Notes: generated by a model not told the origin, from the sequence alone. DNA of 64,000 nucleotides from Myripristis murdjan (GCF_902150065.1 NC_043983.1:11911321-11975320); one strand, 5' to 3'; counted from the stretch's first letter, positions 23,866 to 37,230 are shown. A program made the numbers and translations.

Positions 23866-26640
23866 CCTCTCACACCAACACAACACTGGCGCCAGCAAGC
23901 AAATCCCCCCTCTCACCTTCCCCCCTTCGCTGACCTCCAATTATGTCATGCGAAAAAGCTGTGTCCCATTGAAAAGCTCTCTTAATCAAACCCAATTAAT
24001 TCCGCTATTTTCCCTTATTATCCTTTGCAAGGAGCGCGTCTTTCCAATAAGACTGTTAACTCCAGCCGCGGCCCTTTCAGATCTGCTGGGCTGCAGGAGC
24101 GAAATAATAGATTGCACAATTCATCAATTAGTCATTAGGAACTTAATTGTTCTTAATGAAGACAATAACCATGTAGTCACCATGTAGTGGTGAGTCAGGG
24201 TTTCCTCCAGCTCGGTTGTCTTTCTACGGGAAATTCAGACCACAGCATATCTTTTAAATCATCTTAATAGGTCTAATTTTAGGCAGCTATGACTTACCTA
24301 ATTTAAGAAATGGTGAAATGAAGAAGAGTGATTTCATTTACAGCCCACAAGAAAATACGTAATCATACATGTATACTAGAATTTACCATATTGCTTTGTA
24401 GTAACTGTTATTATAAGTTTGAAGAGATGCTTCATAGAGCTGTTTCTCTGCCACTGTGAATCACAAACTATCTCTAATTACTCTGTGATCCATCCCTCCC
24501 TCTGGCAGGTGAATTCCTTGGGAAAGAGAGAGAGCGCCGGGTGTGTTTCAGTAGTAATCTCTTCATTATTTGTGTGAGTAGGCAGTGATGTTCAGCTTTA
24601 TTCTCCCCAGTATGAGGTCAGGAGGATTAACTGCCTTGGTTCTGCATTTTATCAGCCGCTGTAAGAAGAAGTCTCCAGGCATTTCTGCCATCTTATCATT
24701 CATCATTCGACACCGAAATTGATTTCTCTCAACAATCCAGATGTCCACATTAGATTAGGTTAGAGTTTAGAAGAGCACATGTGTAATGCTGATGTGAATC
24801 CTGAGCTGAGATAATGTTAACCTCATGTAACAGCGCTTGTAGGTCAGAAAGGATCCACACAGCAGACCACGGCTCCAAACTGATGGACAGCTGAACTAGT
24901 CACAGTAGTCGATCTTACACATGCACTTTTATTTGTGTATTTTGTGCCTAGAACTTCTTCCGATTTCCAATATTTATCAAGAATAACATGATCTAGAGAA
25001 GTGCAGGCAGTTACAGGTGAGATAGAGACAAGTTTACAAGCATGTAATAGCCAAAATCTTGCTTTGGCTTACATTCAAATCCAGGAGATTTTGTATAGTA
25101 GAGCAGAGCTCACCACCAAAAGTTTTCTCTCTCTCTCTCTCTCTCTCCCTCTCTCTCTCTGTTGATCTGCTGCTCTTTTTCCCATGCTTTTCTTTGTGCC
25201 ACTCACTCCGGCTCAACGCATGCCTACCCTGGCCCCTGGCTGTGGCTCTAGCCCCGTCCCGGCCCCGGGTGAACTGTGCCAAGCCGTCCAACAGTTAGTT
25301 AGTGTGTGTTCAGGCCCGGCTCGGCTCGGCCCGGCCCAGCCCGGGCACTAATCCCTGGGCTGTCAGAGGACCCCGCTCTGAACTCATCCTGCAACACAGG
25401 AAAACGCTCTAATTGGGGGATTTTCTACATCATTAACTCTGATGAGCAGCCATCCCACCCTCTGCCCCTCCTCTCTCTCCCTCTCCCATCCTTCTCTCTC
25501 TCTCTCTTCCCACTCTCTCCCTGTTTCTCTCCCTCCCATACTTTTCTCTTTCTTAATCTCTTTCTTAATGTTTCCCTTTTTCCTCTCTGCTCTCTCTCAC
25601 TCCACCTTGCTCACATTCTGTCTGTCTCTTCTTTCATCCTTACTTTCTCCCTCCAGCCTGTCAACGTTATTTGGTTGTACTCCCATAGCTTGTGGCCAGA
25701 GAAAATGTCCCAAGGATTTTTTTTCTCTCTTTCAGCCACACAGTGTGTTGTTTGTTCAGCTCTGGGGGAACACTAGTGAGACGGGATCCCAAAAAACAAA
25801 AAACAATACATCAAAGCTAAGTAGTGAGCGGCTCTTCAAAGTTATACAAGGCTTTTCGGTTTCACCAGTGCACTTGTTACTCTCGACACATACAGAGTAA
25901 ATTACTATTTGCACGACCACTTCATGGGTTCTAAACTTGTTTCTGTGCTTATGTAAACTTGCATCTTTCCTTCATTTTCCAATAAGATCCAGTTGCATTA
26001 CATAATTTGATTGGTTTAATTCTTTTTGTATGTCGACAAAGGGCACCACCAGCGTACGGCGCAGTGGCTGCTCAGCTCCGCCACGTGTAGAAAACACAGA
26101 CTATTCCCCTGTTACGTGCACTTGCCTATCCATATGGTCCAAATAGTGAGGTCCTCCATCTGTCTAAGAAAGTGGTTCACACGCTGAGGAGGCCAGCTAG
26201 CACGGCGGCACCAGTCCTCCTGTGAACATGTGTTGCAGCGGCCGAGCCTGCCTGCCTGCCTGCCTGGGGGCAATTAGGGAGCCGGACCCTGTGGTCAGAG
26301 GCCCTCCTGGGAAGCCCTGATTGATTGGAGTCTCATCTTCCTAATAGGCTGGCATCCTGCCACCAACCACGGAACAGGGGAGAGGGAAGGGAGGGGTGGA
26401 AAGACAGAAAGAGTGCTTCTATGACGGCTGGAGAGAGATGGGGCACGAGTGTTAGAGGAAAAGAAAGAAAAACGCCTCTGGCTCAGATGATAATGATTAT
26501 ACAGTAACCTTGGATTACTCTTCAGATTCACGGGGGTGAAAAAAAAAAAAAAAAAACAGCCTGTGTGGGAACAAGTGCACAGGTCAACACATGAGCAAGG
26601 CAGTGAGAAAGCAGGGACAAGTATTCTATCAAACTATATG
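21660..26640. other. Intergenic region between fzr1 and rx
   Basis: About 5 kb without supportable genes. Contains ACAG repeats (22081..22120), a TG repeat (23501..23532), CT repeats (23820..23862, 25123..25160), a GC-rich patch near 25200..25360, and a fragment resembling a fish LINE or SINE tail near 22970..23020. CT-rich open frames at 25306..25900 are low complexity. Homeodomain-type sites cluster near 23935..24185. Confidence 0.6.
23935..24185. promoter_or_regulatory. Homeodomain-site cluster 3' of rx, candidate enhancer
   Basis: Within 250 bp I see TTAATCAAA near 23982, CCAATTAATT near 23992..24001, CAATTAGTCATTAG near 24125..24138 and ACTTAATTG. The stretch is non-repetitive and lies between microsatellites. 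Enhancer role is inference; conservation was not tested. Confidence 0.35.
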
Positions 26641-27819
26641 TTTTTATTTTCAGTAAGTATTCATTCTTTCCAGAATATGGACATCAATGTATCAGACAAA
26701 CTCAATAAAAGAAAACAATGACATAACTAGGAAAAGTAACAAACAGAATTGCCATACAGGAAAAAAAATATCCTGTACATTTTCACATAAAAAAAAAACT
26801 AAAACTCTCATACATCTAGTGCATTTTTGTTTGTTATCTAACCTTTGGCTTATTCTTGGTCCAAAATCACATTTATATACAATCCTAAATGAGCTGTTTT
26901 GTGTGCAAGGTAATCCTCCTTCCTTCTAGGGTGTGAGGTCCTGGCATTGTCTAACAGGGGTGTCTAAACATAACTAACCAACAACATAAAAACTACATGA
27001 GGACTGACGGTGAGCAGCAGACACAACAAAACTTTTTTTTCCTCTGAATGGAAACATTGAATCTTACATCTTACATCTGTCTTGCTGTTGTTGCTGTAGT
27101 CATCGTGGACACGTGGCTGATTGCCAATAGCTACAAGCCAACTTTCACATGATATAACTGTGAAAAATCTCAGTTACACTATGGGCATTTATGGGGGAAA
27201 AAGTGAGTCTCCTTTACAAAACATAAAAATAAAAAGGATGCTGAAATTGCACTTTTAGATGAAGGGTGTTTCCTCCCTTTAGTTCAACTCAAAAAGGTTA
27301 TCCCAGGTGTTGACACTATTGTTAAGATGCCAAATACAAAAATACTAGTCCAATTAAGGGTTATCCCTCTCATTAACACATTTTTTTTTATTTCTGTACA
27401 CGATCAATTTGGACATTATTTTCTGCTTTTAAGAGAATTAGAACTTAACTTCATAACAGATGGTAAATGGCCAATATTGTGTCACTAATGACCCCAGCAG
27501 CCACAACCCATGTTTCTCTTCCTTTGACACAGAATGGGAAAGAAAAAAAAAAAAAAAAACTTCCATGACAAAATGGTTACAAGGGCCTATTTAGTGCAGC
27601 CTGTGACCGTTTCCCCCCCTTCAGTTTCAGACAAAGAGGATGCGCTTGGATCAATTGTGACAAACAAAGACTAAACTATGTGGGGTGACACATCACACAG
27701 GGCTCTTTCTGCTGCCCTGCACGTACACGCAGCCACCCAACACTGAGCTGCCAACAGGTCTTCTCCTCCAACGGCCACTCAAGCAAAAAGAAGGTTACTT
27801 CCCTCGCAAGGCCTCTGTC

Positions 27820-27863
<44 letters not shown>

Positions 27864-29544
27864 ACTGCCCCCCTACTGTGTGAGAAGAGCATATTTCTGG
27901 TTTTCAAGCCTGCTCAGTACAATACTACCGGAAGTGTGCCCATGTTCAGTTTTCACTAGAAATGTTCAAGTCTGTACGAGTTGCCTTAAAGCATTTTAGC
28001 ACAAAGATCATTCATATCAGAAAAGATCATCTTCACACATAATTGTTTTTGGTATATTCAGCCCCGGAAGACTAAGAGGGTGCCATTATAACTCTGACTC
28101 TAGTCGTCTTTTTCCCCACAAAGTATTTGTGCTCTCAAAAATGCTTTGGGCTACATACACACACACACATACATACAAACACCTCCACCACCTTAACTTC
28201 CAGTATCTTGGCAGCATAGCTGTGTGTGCAAGTGTCCAAGTACTTTGTGTGCGTCCAACCTAGTAATTATGTTGCTCACACTGAAACATGATTATTTTGT
28301 TGTCCGGGGCTCGTATTCCTGCAAATGTACAAGCATGACAGACAGAAACAATCTTCCTGGTCCTCAGCTGTGGTTGCTCTCCAGTCAGGCCAGGGCATCA
28401 AAGCTAATGGCTCAAACATCTGTGGGCAGCAAGTGACTACTGTAGTGCAGCATCATGCACCGTAAGCAGAGTAATAACTGCAAAGCAATTACACAACTAT
28501 TATAAATCAATAGATAAGTGAGACTGCGTTGGCAAGAACAGTCAGAGACATTGTAATATCTCCTTGTACACTGATATTAAAAAAAAATCTGGTGTCACAT
28601 GATATTGAGATGGGCCCTTCATTTACAAAATGCCTTGAGACTCTGATTAGCTGACCCGTGAAAATGAGACAATTGGATTAATTAGTAAAAACACAAACAA
28701 CTGAAGAAAAGGGGAAGGTAGAGAATGAAGACTGAAATACAGGGTGTGTTATATGACATAATCAAACTGATGGCAGAGGTAAAAGGAAAAAAAAGGACGA
28801 GAACACTAACAATGCTCACAGTGATGTTTCACTTTTGAGAAACATTATTACATGTTAGCATGCATACCTCCAGCTTTCCATCACTGGCTTTTTTGATTGC
28901 AAATAAACAAAATTACATTACATACAAAATATTTTGCCATTACTTGCAGATGTGTTCAACTACTTAAAGGTGGCCTTTATCAGCACTTTGCTGTTCATGA
29001 GCATCAGTGGAGGGATGCCTGCAACAAACTGAAAACATTCAGTGGGACATACGTATGTCTTGGAAGACATTTAGTTTGCTCCAGAAATGGATCAGGGATC
29101 ATTAATCAGTTGTCATCAAAGGAAGAGATGCTTGGCGTCTTGCAGCTCCTGGAGTGCAAGTTGTGATCAGAGCAATAGTCAGTGAGGTGACATTTGCTTT
29201 GAAAGCACCCAAGGCAACACACTAAACATCTAGTGATCACAGGGAGAGTAAATGTCTAGTAACTGATGGCTCAAATTTAACAATTTAACAAGGCTGTAGA
29301 GCTCACTTGATCACTTGACGTCTCCGAGATGAGTACAATTCTTTGTTTAAAAAAAAAGAAGGAAAGAAAGTGGAAATTTTCATCGTTCAAAAATCCATTT
29401 CCTTTGCTTGGTGCTGTGCGTCATAGATATGTCATTGCCAACTTTGCTTTTCAAACACTGTTCATGTCTCTCCCTTGTCCCACAAAGTGGACCTCAGTGT
29501 CTCCCTTTCCCAGCGTCACTCACATGGATCGACAGGTCTGATAG
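26641..29544 (-). other. rx1/rx2: Probable long rx 3' UTR and downstream sequence
   Basis: 2.9 kb of AT-rich sequence after the rx stop with no recognisable exon. Candidate AATAAA hexamers on the minus strand include one near 26643..26648, which would give a UTR of nearly 2.9 kb. A TTTC repeat lies at 27819..27861. The true cleavage site is unknown. Confidence 0.4.
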
Positions 29545-32500
29545 TCACATGGGTTGCCAGGTCTTGTCCATAGACTGGATGTGTTCCTTGGCTTTCATCC
29601 TCAGTGCAGCAATACTGGAGCTGCGCTGGTCCACGTCCTCCAGAGGATATTTATCAGGGAAGGGAGCTGGACACTGGTAGGGGGGAGGAGCCATACTCTG
29701 CATCCCCTGACCCATGGAAGGATGTGGATGAGGATGAGGGGGATGAGGATGAGGATGAGGAGAGGAGTTGAGGAAGCTGTGGCTGGGGTAGCTGGGCTGG
29801 AGGCCCTGAGCTGGGCCCATAAAGCCAGGGATGCTGTGGACCGGTGTCGCACTGGACAGGGGAGAGGTCAACCATGGGTCCAGGGGAAGGGAGTTGGTCA
29901 TTGGACCTACATTGGTGTGCACAGGTGGCGGCCGGTTGAAGGAGAGCATGGGTGAGTCATGGAGCTTCATGGTGCTGGCATCCATTTTCTCCTGACGACG
30001 CCATTTAGCTCTGCGGTTCTGGAACCAAACCTAAAGAACATGAAGGGAGAGTAGATATTCTAAGTTTCTGGATATGAGTATAACAATTAACAAAACAATT
30101 GTCAAGCTAATAATACTAAGAGAGCCAGTATGGGGCCATAAATCTAAATTTTGGTCACACTTTCTTTGGATAGTCCTCTATAGATGTTGAACAGAATGTC
30201 AATTGATATACAAGTTAAATATCAACAAGAGTTCAGTAGAGGATAAATAAGCCAGAATTTATAATTTCTCAAGATATTGCCATATCTATTGACATTCTGT
30301 TGTTTGTGTTTGCTGAATTTTATGAAACATGCAGGCCTAGTTGACATTATGGTTGGACACCCACAGCATTATTAGGAAACCCACCTGAGTTCTGGGGTGA
30401 GGGGTTATGTCAAGCCTCTCAGCAAATGGGCAACAGGCAAACAAATATTATGATCAATCACAGCACTGGTGGATGAATCTTGCCCAGAACTCTGGTGGGA
30501 TCCATAATAACGCTTTACAGACATGCTGTTGAAATGTAATTTATGGCTTATTGATATTCTATTGAACTCGTGTAGATATTTAACTTAAATATCAAGTGGC
30601 ATTCTGTTGAGTATTTATTTGGGGCATGTTTTCATGTTAGAAAGAGGCAAAGAGACTATTTTCGATCAATAAGCACTGCACTTAAAAACATGGCACAATT
30701 CACATACCAGATTGCACAGCTGGTCAACAGCATCTCTAGATTTGAATGTATGTATACACTAGCCAAACTTTCACTGTGTACTTTATTGCGCTGGTTTCCA
30801 CTGAACTCCAACTTCAAAATGCCAAATAACGTTAATCCTCTGCCATCTCTGGGAGTCTTTCAGGTCCCGTCCTGCATTAAACCACTTTGCTCCTCCTCCC
30901 GCCAAGTTTTGACTCTTTGAATCGCACAATCTGCTTCTCCAGTTATCTGAAATATTCTCCCCACCTGCATACTCCCACACATGGCCAGTGTTCCTGAGAG
31001 CACCTCATAAACTGGAATACGCTGATTTAACCCATTAAACTGTCCAACCAAAAGAAAAAAGGGATGAAATAGAAAAACCTGAGCCTGAAGACTTTCTCAT
31101 GTAAATCCACAAGATAACATAGATTTTATTTGTGATAAACCTCGCTCAAAGTAGAAATTTCTCTCCAATGAGGATTTTTGTCATCATGGACTTGGATTCA
31201 AACGGCTCCTGAGCTTGTTGAGGTTGAGCATACCTGAACGCGGACCTCTGGCAGGTTCACCTTCATGGCCAGCTCCTCTCGGCTGTAAACGTCTGGGTAG
31301 TGGGACTTCTCGAAGGCACGCTCCAGCTCGTGCAGCTGGTAGGTGGTGAAGGTGGTGCGGTTGCGCCTGTGTTTCTTCTTGGGCTGATCCTCTTTGCAGG
31401 GCTCCGGGGACTTGCCTTCATCACTCTCCACACTCTTCCTCAGCTCACTCAGTTCCCCATCACACTTGTTCGTGAACAAGCCTGTGTCTGTCCAGCACAA
31501 AAGACAAATAAATAAGGAACGTGAATTTGCTTTGCAATATTTGATTAGATACCATTATACCTCTACACTAAGACCTCAAAAAAATTCTCATGTTAATATT
31601 AATATTTTGAAGAATAATAAAAGCAGGGAACAGAACGATTACTGACTGCAGCAGCGACTTTCCAGCAGAGATCACATTAGTTTGACACCTGCAACAATAC
31701 ACTACAGTAAGTCAGTGAAGCAAGCAGTCCCCTAAACCTGTCTGAAGCTCAAAAAGACTGATAATTGGATTCATAAAAGGTGTCTCAGTTGTTTACCTTC
31801 TCCAAATGGAAACTGTCCTCAATAAAAGTCTAGAATCAAAAAAATGTCTCACTTGTTTACAGGTCAAACAAGTTTTTTGTCATTGTAGCATGTATTTGAC
31901 AGCAAGTACACTGAAAAATGCTCTTATTTCATGCTTACAGTGCACTGGCCACAGTAATATGTTATGACCTGATCTGTCCTCTGTCCTGTAAACATATGAT
32001 GCCCACCTCCTGACAGGCCACACCTCAACATAACAAGATATTCTCTCTAGGTTTCTCTCCTCATAATCCTCAACGGCACAGGTGCAGTCATTTAATTCCT
32101 CTTATCCTTCCTTGTATTTCTAATCGACCTAGTCTAACAAGCTAATGTCTTAACCTATCACTTACAGTGCCAGAGAAAACAGAAAACACCACAGAGAATG
32201 AGCAGAGGCCTTAATGCTGTGATGAGTGCAGGTGAATTAACCAAACAAGTAAAAGTAAATTCATTTAAAAAAGTACAAAGATGATGATTAGATGATCAGA
32301 TCAGTTCTCCTCTTAAAGAGTTTATGTCTGCCATGATCAGACTGGTGTCACACACACTCCTGGTAGCATCAGCCAAGCTGTCAATCATGAAGTACATGAA
32401 GCTGACTTTAAGATCCCATGTCACATATTTGTAATACTCAGTGTATTGTCCTTATGTGGTGAACTGAAAATTTGGCATCAAAGTAACATGACATGCATTT

Positions 32501-35120
32501 ACAACTATTATCTGACCCAAGTCTAGTAAAGATAAAGGGTGGCACGTTTATCATTAATTTTAGTCACACGGACGAGTCAATATGGGATAAAATGGAAAGA
32601 TTTGTCTCATTGGATAATAAAGACGAACTATATGAACAGCAGTTGGCATGAGAGTAAGTTTTAATTATTATTTCTAAGCTTGTTGTGGCTCAATATGGAG
32701 GATTCGTCAACAATCTTGGGGCAAAAGTGTTTTACAATATTCAACACCTGTAGGCAAGTCTCTAAAACTTGCATGCTCATTGTTTCAGTGAAATGAGGGT
32801 CCCTGTAATGTAAATGTGAATGTGTGTCCATGTTTCTGTGTGCTGGTGGTGAGGAGGGAGGGCTTGTGCTCTTTCAATTATCAAACAGGAGCAGAGGCAG
32901 GGGCAAAGCAGGACTTGGGGGTCCACTTATCTACTTCTCATTAAGCTACTATGACAAAGCTTAGGCACTGACAATGGCAGAGGTCAGGCCCGGTTCAGTG
33001 ACCAGCTCTTGGCCTGTCAGCCCATCACAGCCACTGGCCTGAAGGCTGCCCGCTGTTTACCAGCGAGCAGAACATCTCCACACAGAGAGGGGGGCTGAGT
33101 GACACCACAGTCTGGAGAGCGCCCGTTCAGGGAGAACAAGTCGGACTTAAAAAGATAGTTACACACAAAACACTGATGCCATTTGTGTTGATGTATGTTA
33201 AGCCAACAAAAGTTAGTGTGACTGGCTGTGGTGATTTAAATCCCACCATGTTTGAAATCATTTGGATGGATGAGAAAACCACACCATGTCTATCTCAAAT
33301 TCAGAGAAATAACTTTTTTGTGTGTTTTGTGTTTCTGCCACAAAACCACCTGCCCGATCCTGAATGTGAAAATAGCTTCAGATTAAACATGATAAATTTG
33401 ATTCGGAGACAGAATGATAATAATAATAACACCAGAATGAACTACTGTACAGTACAATCTAATCTGCACAGGATAGAAGATTAGGGGAATTCCACAAGGG
33501 GATGGGATTGGGATTGGGGACATAAACCCCCTGTACCATCTTGTTGTGTGATTTATCTCTCAGTCTCAGTCCACACAGTTCACAGTATACTTATGTACAG
33601 GGTTTTATATGGCAGCCATACACACAGGTCGGGAGTTTAGGTATCTGCTACTACACAACAGCACCGACATTTATGATTCAGGGCTGCTCATTTAAATATG
33701 TCAGGTGCAGCAATCACCACATTAAGACTGGTAACAGTGCCAGAAAAAAAAAAATACAAACTGATTTTCATTAGTTGAAATTCCACAGAAATTTGGCAGC
33801 TGTTGTGAGACAAACAACTACATTTGATTTATGTTAGTTTCAGCATGTTGAATCTTTGAATTAATGTTGAAATTACATTTTTGTTGTTACACTAATTCCA
33901 TTTGTATATGGCTACTGCAATTGTTGAACTTCTGTGTAAATAAGGCCAGTATACACTGATGTAATCTATCTCTCCTGGCTATAAATCCAAAGTGCTCCGT
34001 TGCATCCACTGAAGTTAGTTACATAAAGAAGAAGACAGTTTACACAATGCCTACTTGTCCCATAGTTATCATTACATTTAAAATGTATTTTGGAAAGGCT
34101 TTGGATATGATTGTATGTAGCATAAATTTTCATTTGGTTTGCTATTGGGTTGTTTTGCGATCTTTTAAGATGTGAATTTAAAGCCAGTAGCTGAAGCATA
34201 AGCCCTGGGTCTATGGTGTTAACTACTGTGTTCAGTTTGTGGCAAATTTATCAATTTAGGCAACTATCATGATTCTCATCAGATTTTGCCTGAACAACAA
34301 ATCAGAGTTGAGACTGAATCATTGTCGGTGCCCAGATATATCAAAAGCTGTCATTTTAAGTTGTATTTTGTTTGAATGTGTCAAGCTCAGTGAAATCAGT
34401 GATTTAATGACTTATCTGCGGCTAAATCAACTTTTATGTTACTCAGTTCAAATGTCTAAAATACTAAATTCAGAGATTTCTAACAATACAGCTGCTGATC
34501 TATAATCAATATTCCTTGACCATCTCACATTAAGGCAGAACATAAGTCTCATATGACAGGCAAAATCTCATTATTAAAGCCCATCTGTAAATTAAATAAA
34601 TGATAAACTTTGAAAAAACTGACCAGTACCTAATAAGTAACTGGTTTCCCATACCGTCCTCAACCTAACCAAACTAACTCTGTAATAAAAACGAATACCT
34701 GGTGGTGCAAAGACACTGTTAGGCCTCCTTCATGCTACTAACCAGAGAGGGAAACCACTGATGGTGGAGAGCGACCAGCATCACCAGTATCAGCAGCACG
34801 TTTGGTGACTTACCATGGTACGGCTGCTGCTCTGCACCGCTGTCTCTCATAGAGGAGAGGTGGCCACCATAGGAGGGGTGTGATGAGGGCTCCTGCTGCT
34901 TCCCAGGCTCTGCCAGGCCCTCGACGCCCACCTTATGAGGCCCCGGGGCCCCCGCCGGGCTGAGCAGGGGGTCCTGGTCTTTACTGAAGCCTAGAATGAC
35001 ATCAATGCTGTGGACGCGGCCCCCTGCAGCGGCCCCCCCACCTTTCCCCATTTCGTGGAAGTTGCTGGGTGAGAGGCAGCTGTCGTCCACCATGCTCATG
35101 GTATCCAGTGATAAATGCAT
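29545..35120 (-). CDS. rx1/rx2: Retinal homeobox transcription factor, Rx1/Rx2 (RAX2) class, complete
   Basis: Paired-type homeodomain factor for eye-field and photoreceptor development. Coding exons: 34814..35120, 31234..31487, 29545..30030; 348 residues. Order: octapeptide-like HSIDVILGF (37-45), [11 protein letters not shown] leading into the homeodomain (about 142-201) with [12 protein letters not shown] and Gln at homeodomain position 50, His-Pro repeats (278-291), and the OAR motif [15 protein letters not shown] (323-337) near the C-terminus TWQPM. The homeodomain is split before VWF, as in RAX genes. The MHLSLDTMS start and [13 protein letters not shown] segment resemble fish Rx1 and Rx2 and exclude Rx3. 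Location beside matk and zfr2 parallels human RAX2. Rx1 versus Rx2 is not decided. Confidence 0.94.
30139..30625. mobile_element. MITE-like inverted-repeat element in rx last intron
   Basis: Sequence around 30190..30265 recurs inverted at about 30540..30615. Both arms contain ACAGAATG, TAAATATC and GAGTTCA motifs and end near ATAAGCC. This is a palindromic non-autonomous element of unclear family. Exact ends were not found. Confidence 0.45.
31488..34813 (-). other. rx1/rx2: rx intron between the two upstream coding exons
   Basis: 3.3 kb intron. No coding exon or clear transposon. The stretch 32860..33070 is GC-richer and non-repetitive, with TCAATTATC and CATTAAG motifs, and could be regulatory. 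Confidence 0.5.
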
Positions 35121-36208
35121 TCGAACGTCTGGGCACTCGCCCGGTCCTACAAAAAGAGAGGAGAGGTGTCAGGGTGAAGGATAAAGGACACATGAGGAGG
35201 CCAGACATCATCTGTTCATCACAGAGGATTTTTATTTCCTCTGAAAACTACATGCAGGGAGTTGATAGAAACAAGAGACTAAAGGTGCAACTTGAATACA
35301 TCTTAATCCACTTTGAACTTTCGATTAACTAACCCTTTCATGAAAAGGAAGTAATAATAGGTGTGCCGCTTTGATTATGAATATCAAAGAGCTACATGAA
35401 TAAGAGCTCTCTATCAATCTTTGCAGTCTATGAAAAACAAAGTAAAGCACTGAGTAAAAATATTTAGTCTAACCGTTTTACGAGAAAAAAATGTGATGTG
35501 AAGTTTTATGAGGGTTATATATAATCAGACATATGCAGTCCTTCCATTATGTAATATAATGATGATGCAACTCCTTTTTATACTGCAGAAACTCATCAGA
35601 AGTGTTTTCAGCAAGGAAAACAAACTTTTTAGAGTTAACCAAGCTCATATCTAAGATCTTAATTCACACGTAACTTACAGTGGAACACGGTAATTATAGA
35701 TTGTTTCTGATAAGCCATGCATGCACATATCAGCACAAACTAAGTGAATTAAGGAATTTAGCCATAGACAGTTCCGCTTACTCTCTGGTGTTAGATACAT
35801 TTGCAAAAATAAGTGAAACTTCTTTGGACTTTGTTGAAGGCTGAAGTGTCATTTTGACCATGGGAAATAATATTCTAAAATGTCACTCAACTGGGATGAT
35901 TCTGTGGTTAATGCAATACTGATTCTTTTTCATGTAACAAGTCCTAGCGGTGCAATAAAAAAGAGTGAATAAAATACACATATCTACAGATTCATCAAGT
36001 TCTCTGAGAAGTGACATTGTTTAACCTCTCGTCAGTGCTGAAAAGTATGGAAGCCTGCAAAAACAATGGAGCCTACCTCTTTGAAGTAAATATGCTGAAG
36101 TGTTGAGGGTGCTGATTCCAGTATTCCACCTGTTCCTCTCAGCAGCTCGCTCACCCACCCAGATCCGCTATGTGCACCGCTTGCAGTCACTCAGCCGGCT
36201 TTGCTTAC

Positions 36209-36330
36209 CTTGCATCTCTCTGAACAGTTTCTCTATGTAGCAGTCAGTCCTAACAGGGATACTTCAATAAAGTGCACGCAAATAACTCCAACAAAAACTG
36301 GCTGATTTAACAAGCGGGTTCATACGCCAC
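36209..36330 (-). promoter_or_regulatory. rx1/rx2: rx 5' UTR exon and transcription start region
   Basis: The rx start codon lies 33 bp inside an exon whose acceptor tttttgtag ends at 35154. An upstream exon ending at 36209 (AGATGCAAG before gtaagc) supplies the leader, leaving a 5' UTR intron of about 1 kb. The start near 36300 is inferred. Confidence 0.5.
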
Positions 36331-36350
36331 TCCAGCACAGAGAGGAGAGT

Positions 36351-36353
36351 GGG

Positions 36354-36420
<67 letters not shown>
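36351..36420. repeat. (GA)n microsatellite upstream of rx
   Basis: About 35 uninterrupted GA units just upstream of the inferred rx 5' exon; read directly. Confidence 0.95.
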
Positions 36421-36422
<2 letters not shown>

Positions 36423-36479
36423 CAACAGAGAGAGGTGGATGAAGCTGGGGGGGGTGAGGGGAGGTGAGGAGGGGGTGGA

Positions 36480-36660
36480 AGTAAAACGAGGGGATTAGGA
36501 GAGGGGTTATTAATTGGAATCCTTCCCCTTTAAGAATGATTGGCAGTTGTTTTCTGGTCAAGTAATTGTTTTAAATGTCATTTCCATTCACCCCCACAGG
36601 AGGAGGCCCAGGCTAATGAAGCCCGGACAAGACTTTCTTTCATAAAATTATTGTTTTAAA
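36480..36660. promoter_or_regulatory. rx1/rx2: Candidate rx proximal regulatory element
   Basis: Non-repetitive stretch upstream of rx with GGATTA (OTX type, near 36491), TTATTAATTGG, GTAATTG, and ACAAT/ATTGT SOX-type motifs on either strand. OTX2 and SOX2 are known to co-activate Rax in vertebrates, but assigning that role to this stretch is inference. Confidence 0.35.
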
Positions 36661-37199
36661 GACAAAAGACCCGCTGAAAGTTTTCACTAATCCCCCCCAT
36701 TATTTCTACAAGGAACTACATGGAAAAAGAAACTTTGAAGCGATAACACCCGAGCCAACATCTAATACAGACTACCTCAATATAACAAGCGGAACTTATT
36801 GTAAGACTTAATAAGCAAAGGTGTCATTTATGAGGCTAAATGTCTCAAAAACGTGTCAAGTTATTTAAAGCGGCATCCCACCAAATATACTGGGGCATTA
36901 TGTTCATTTTGTGTGCCAAAACTGTAAATATAATGAATATGTGATATTGTATGTAATCTAAGTATGCCTACTGAAATATCTGATGCTGGTGAAAAGGGCA
37001 AAAGCATAATTCTCTCTCAAATTACATAAACTCATTTATTTTATATGAGACACTATTATGTGACATCTATCTTAGTTTCTGCTCCACATGACATTTAACG
37101 TTATAACCCAATGACAAGGACATCAAAAATGTATTCTTCAGATGTAAAACCCCAAATATGACATGAATAACTTACCAACTGCAGAATGTCCCCCCAAAA

Positions 37200-37230
<31 letters not shown>

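Noticed and set aside
25306-25900. Two overlapping plus-strand open frames of over 150 codons
   Set aside because: They consist of Ser/Leu/Pro-rich translations of CT-rich low-complexity DNA. Frames overlap and no family or splice support is seen.
28897-29166. 89-codon plus-strand open frame in the probable rx 3' UTR
   Set aside because: No homology recognised, no start or splice context, antisense to rx.
29554-29955. 133-codon plus-strand frame opposite rx exon 3
   Set aside because: Shadow of the conserved Rx coding exon; composition follows the rx frame and its repeat.
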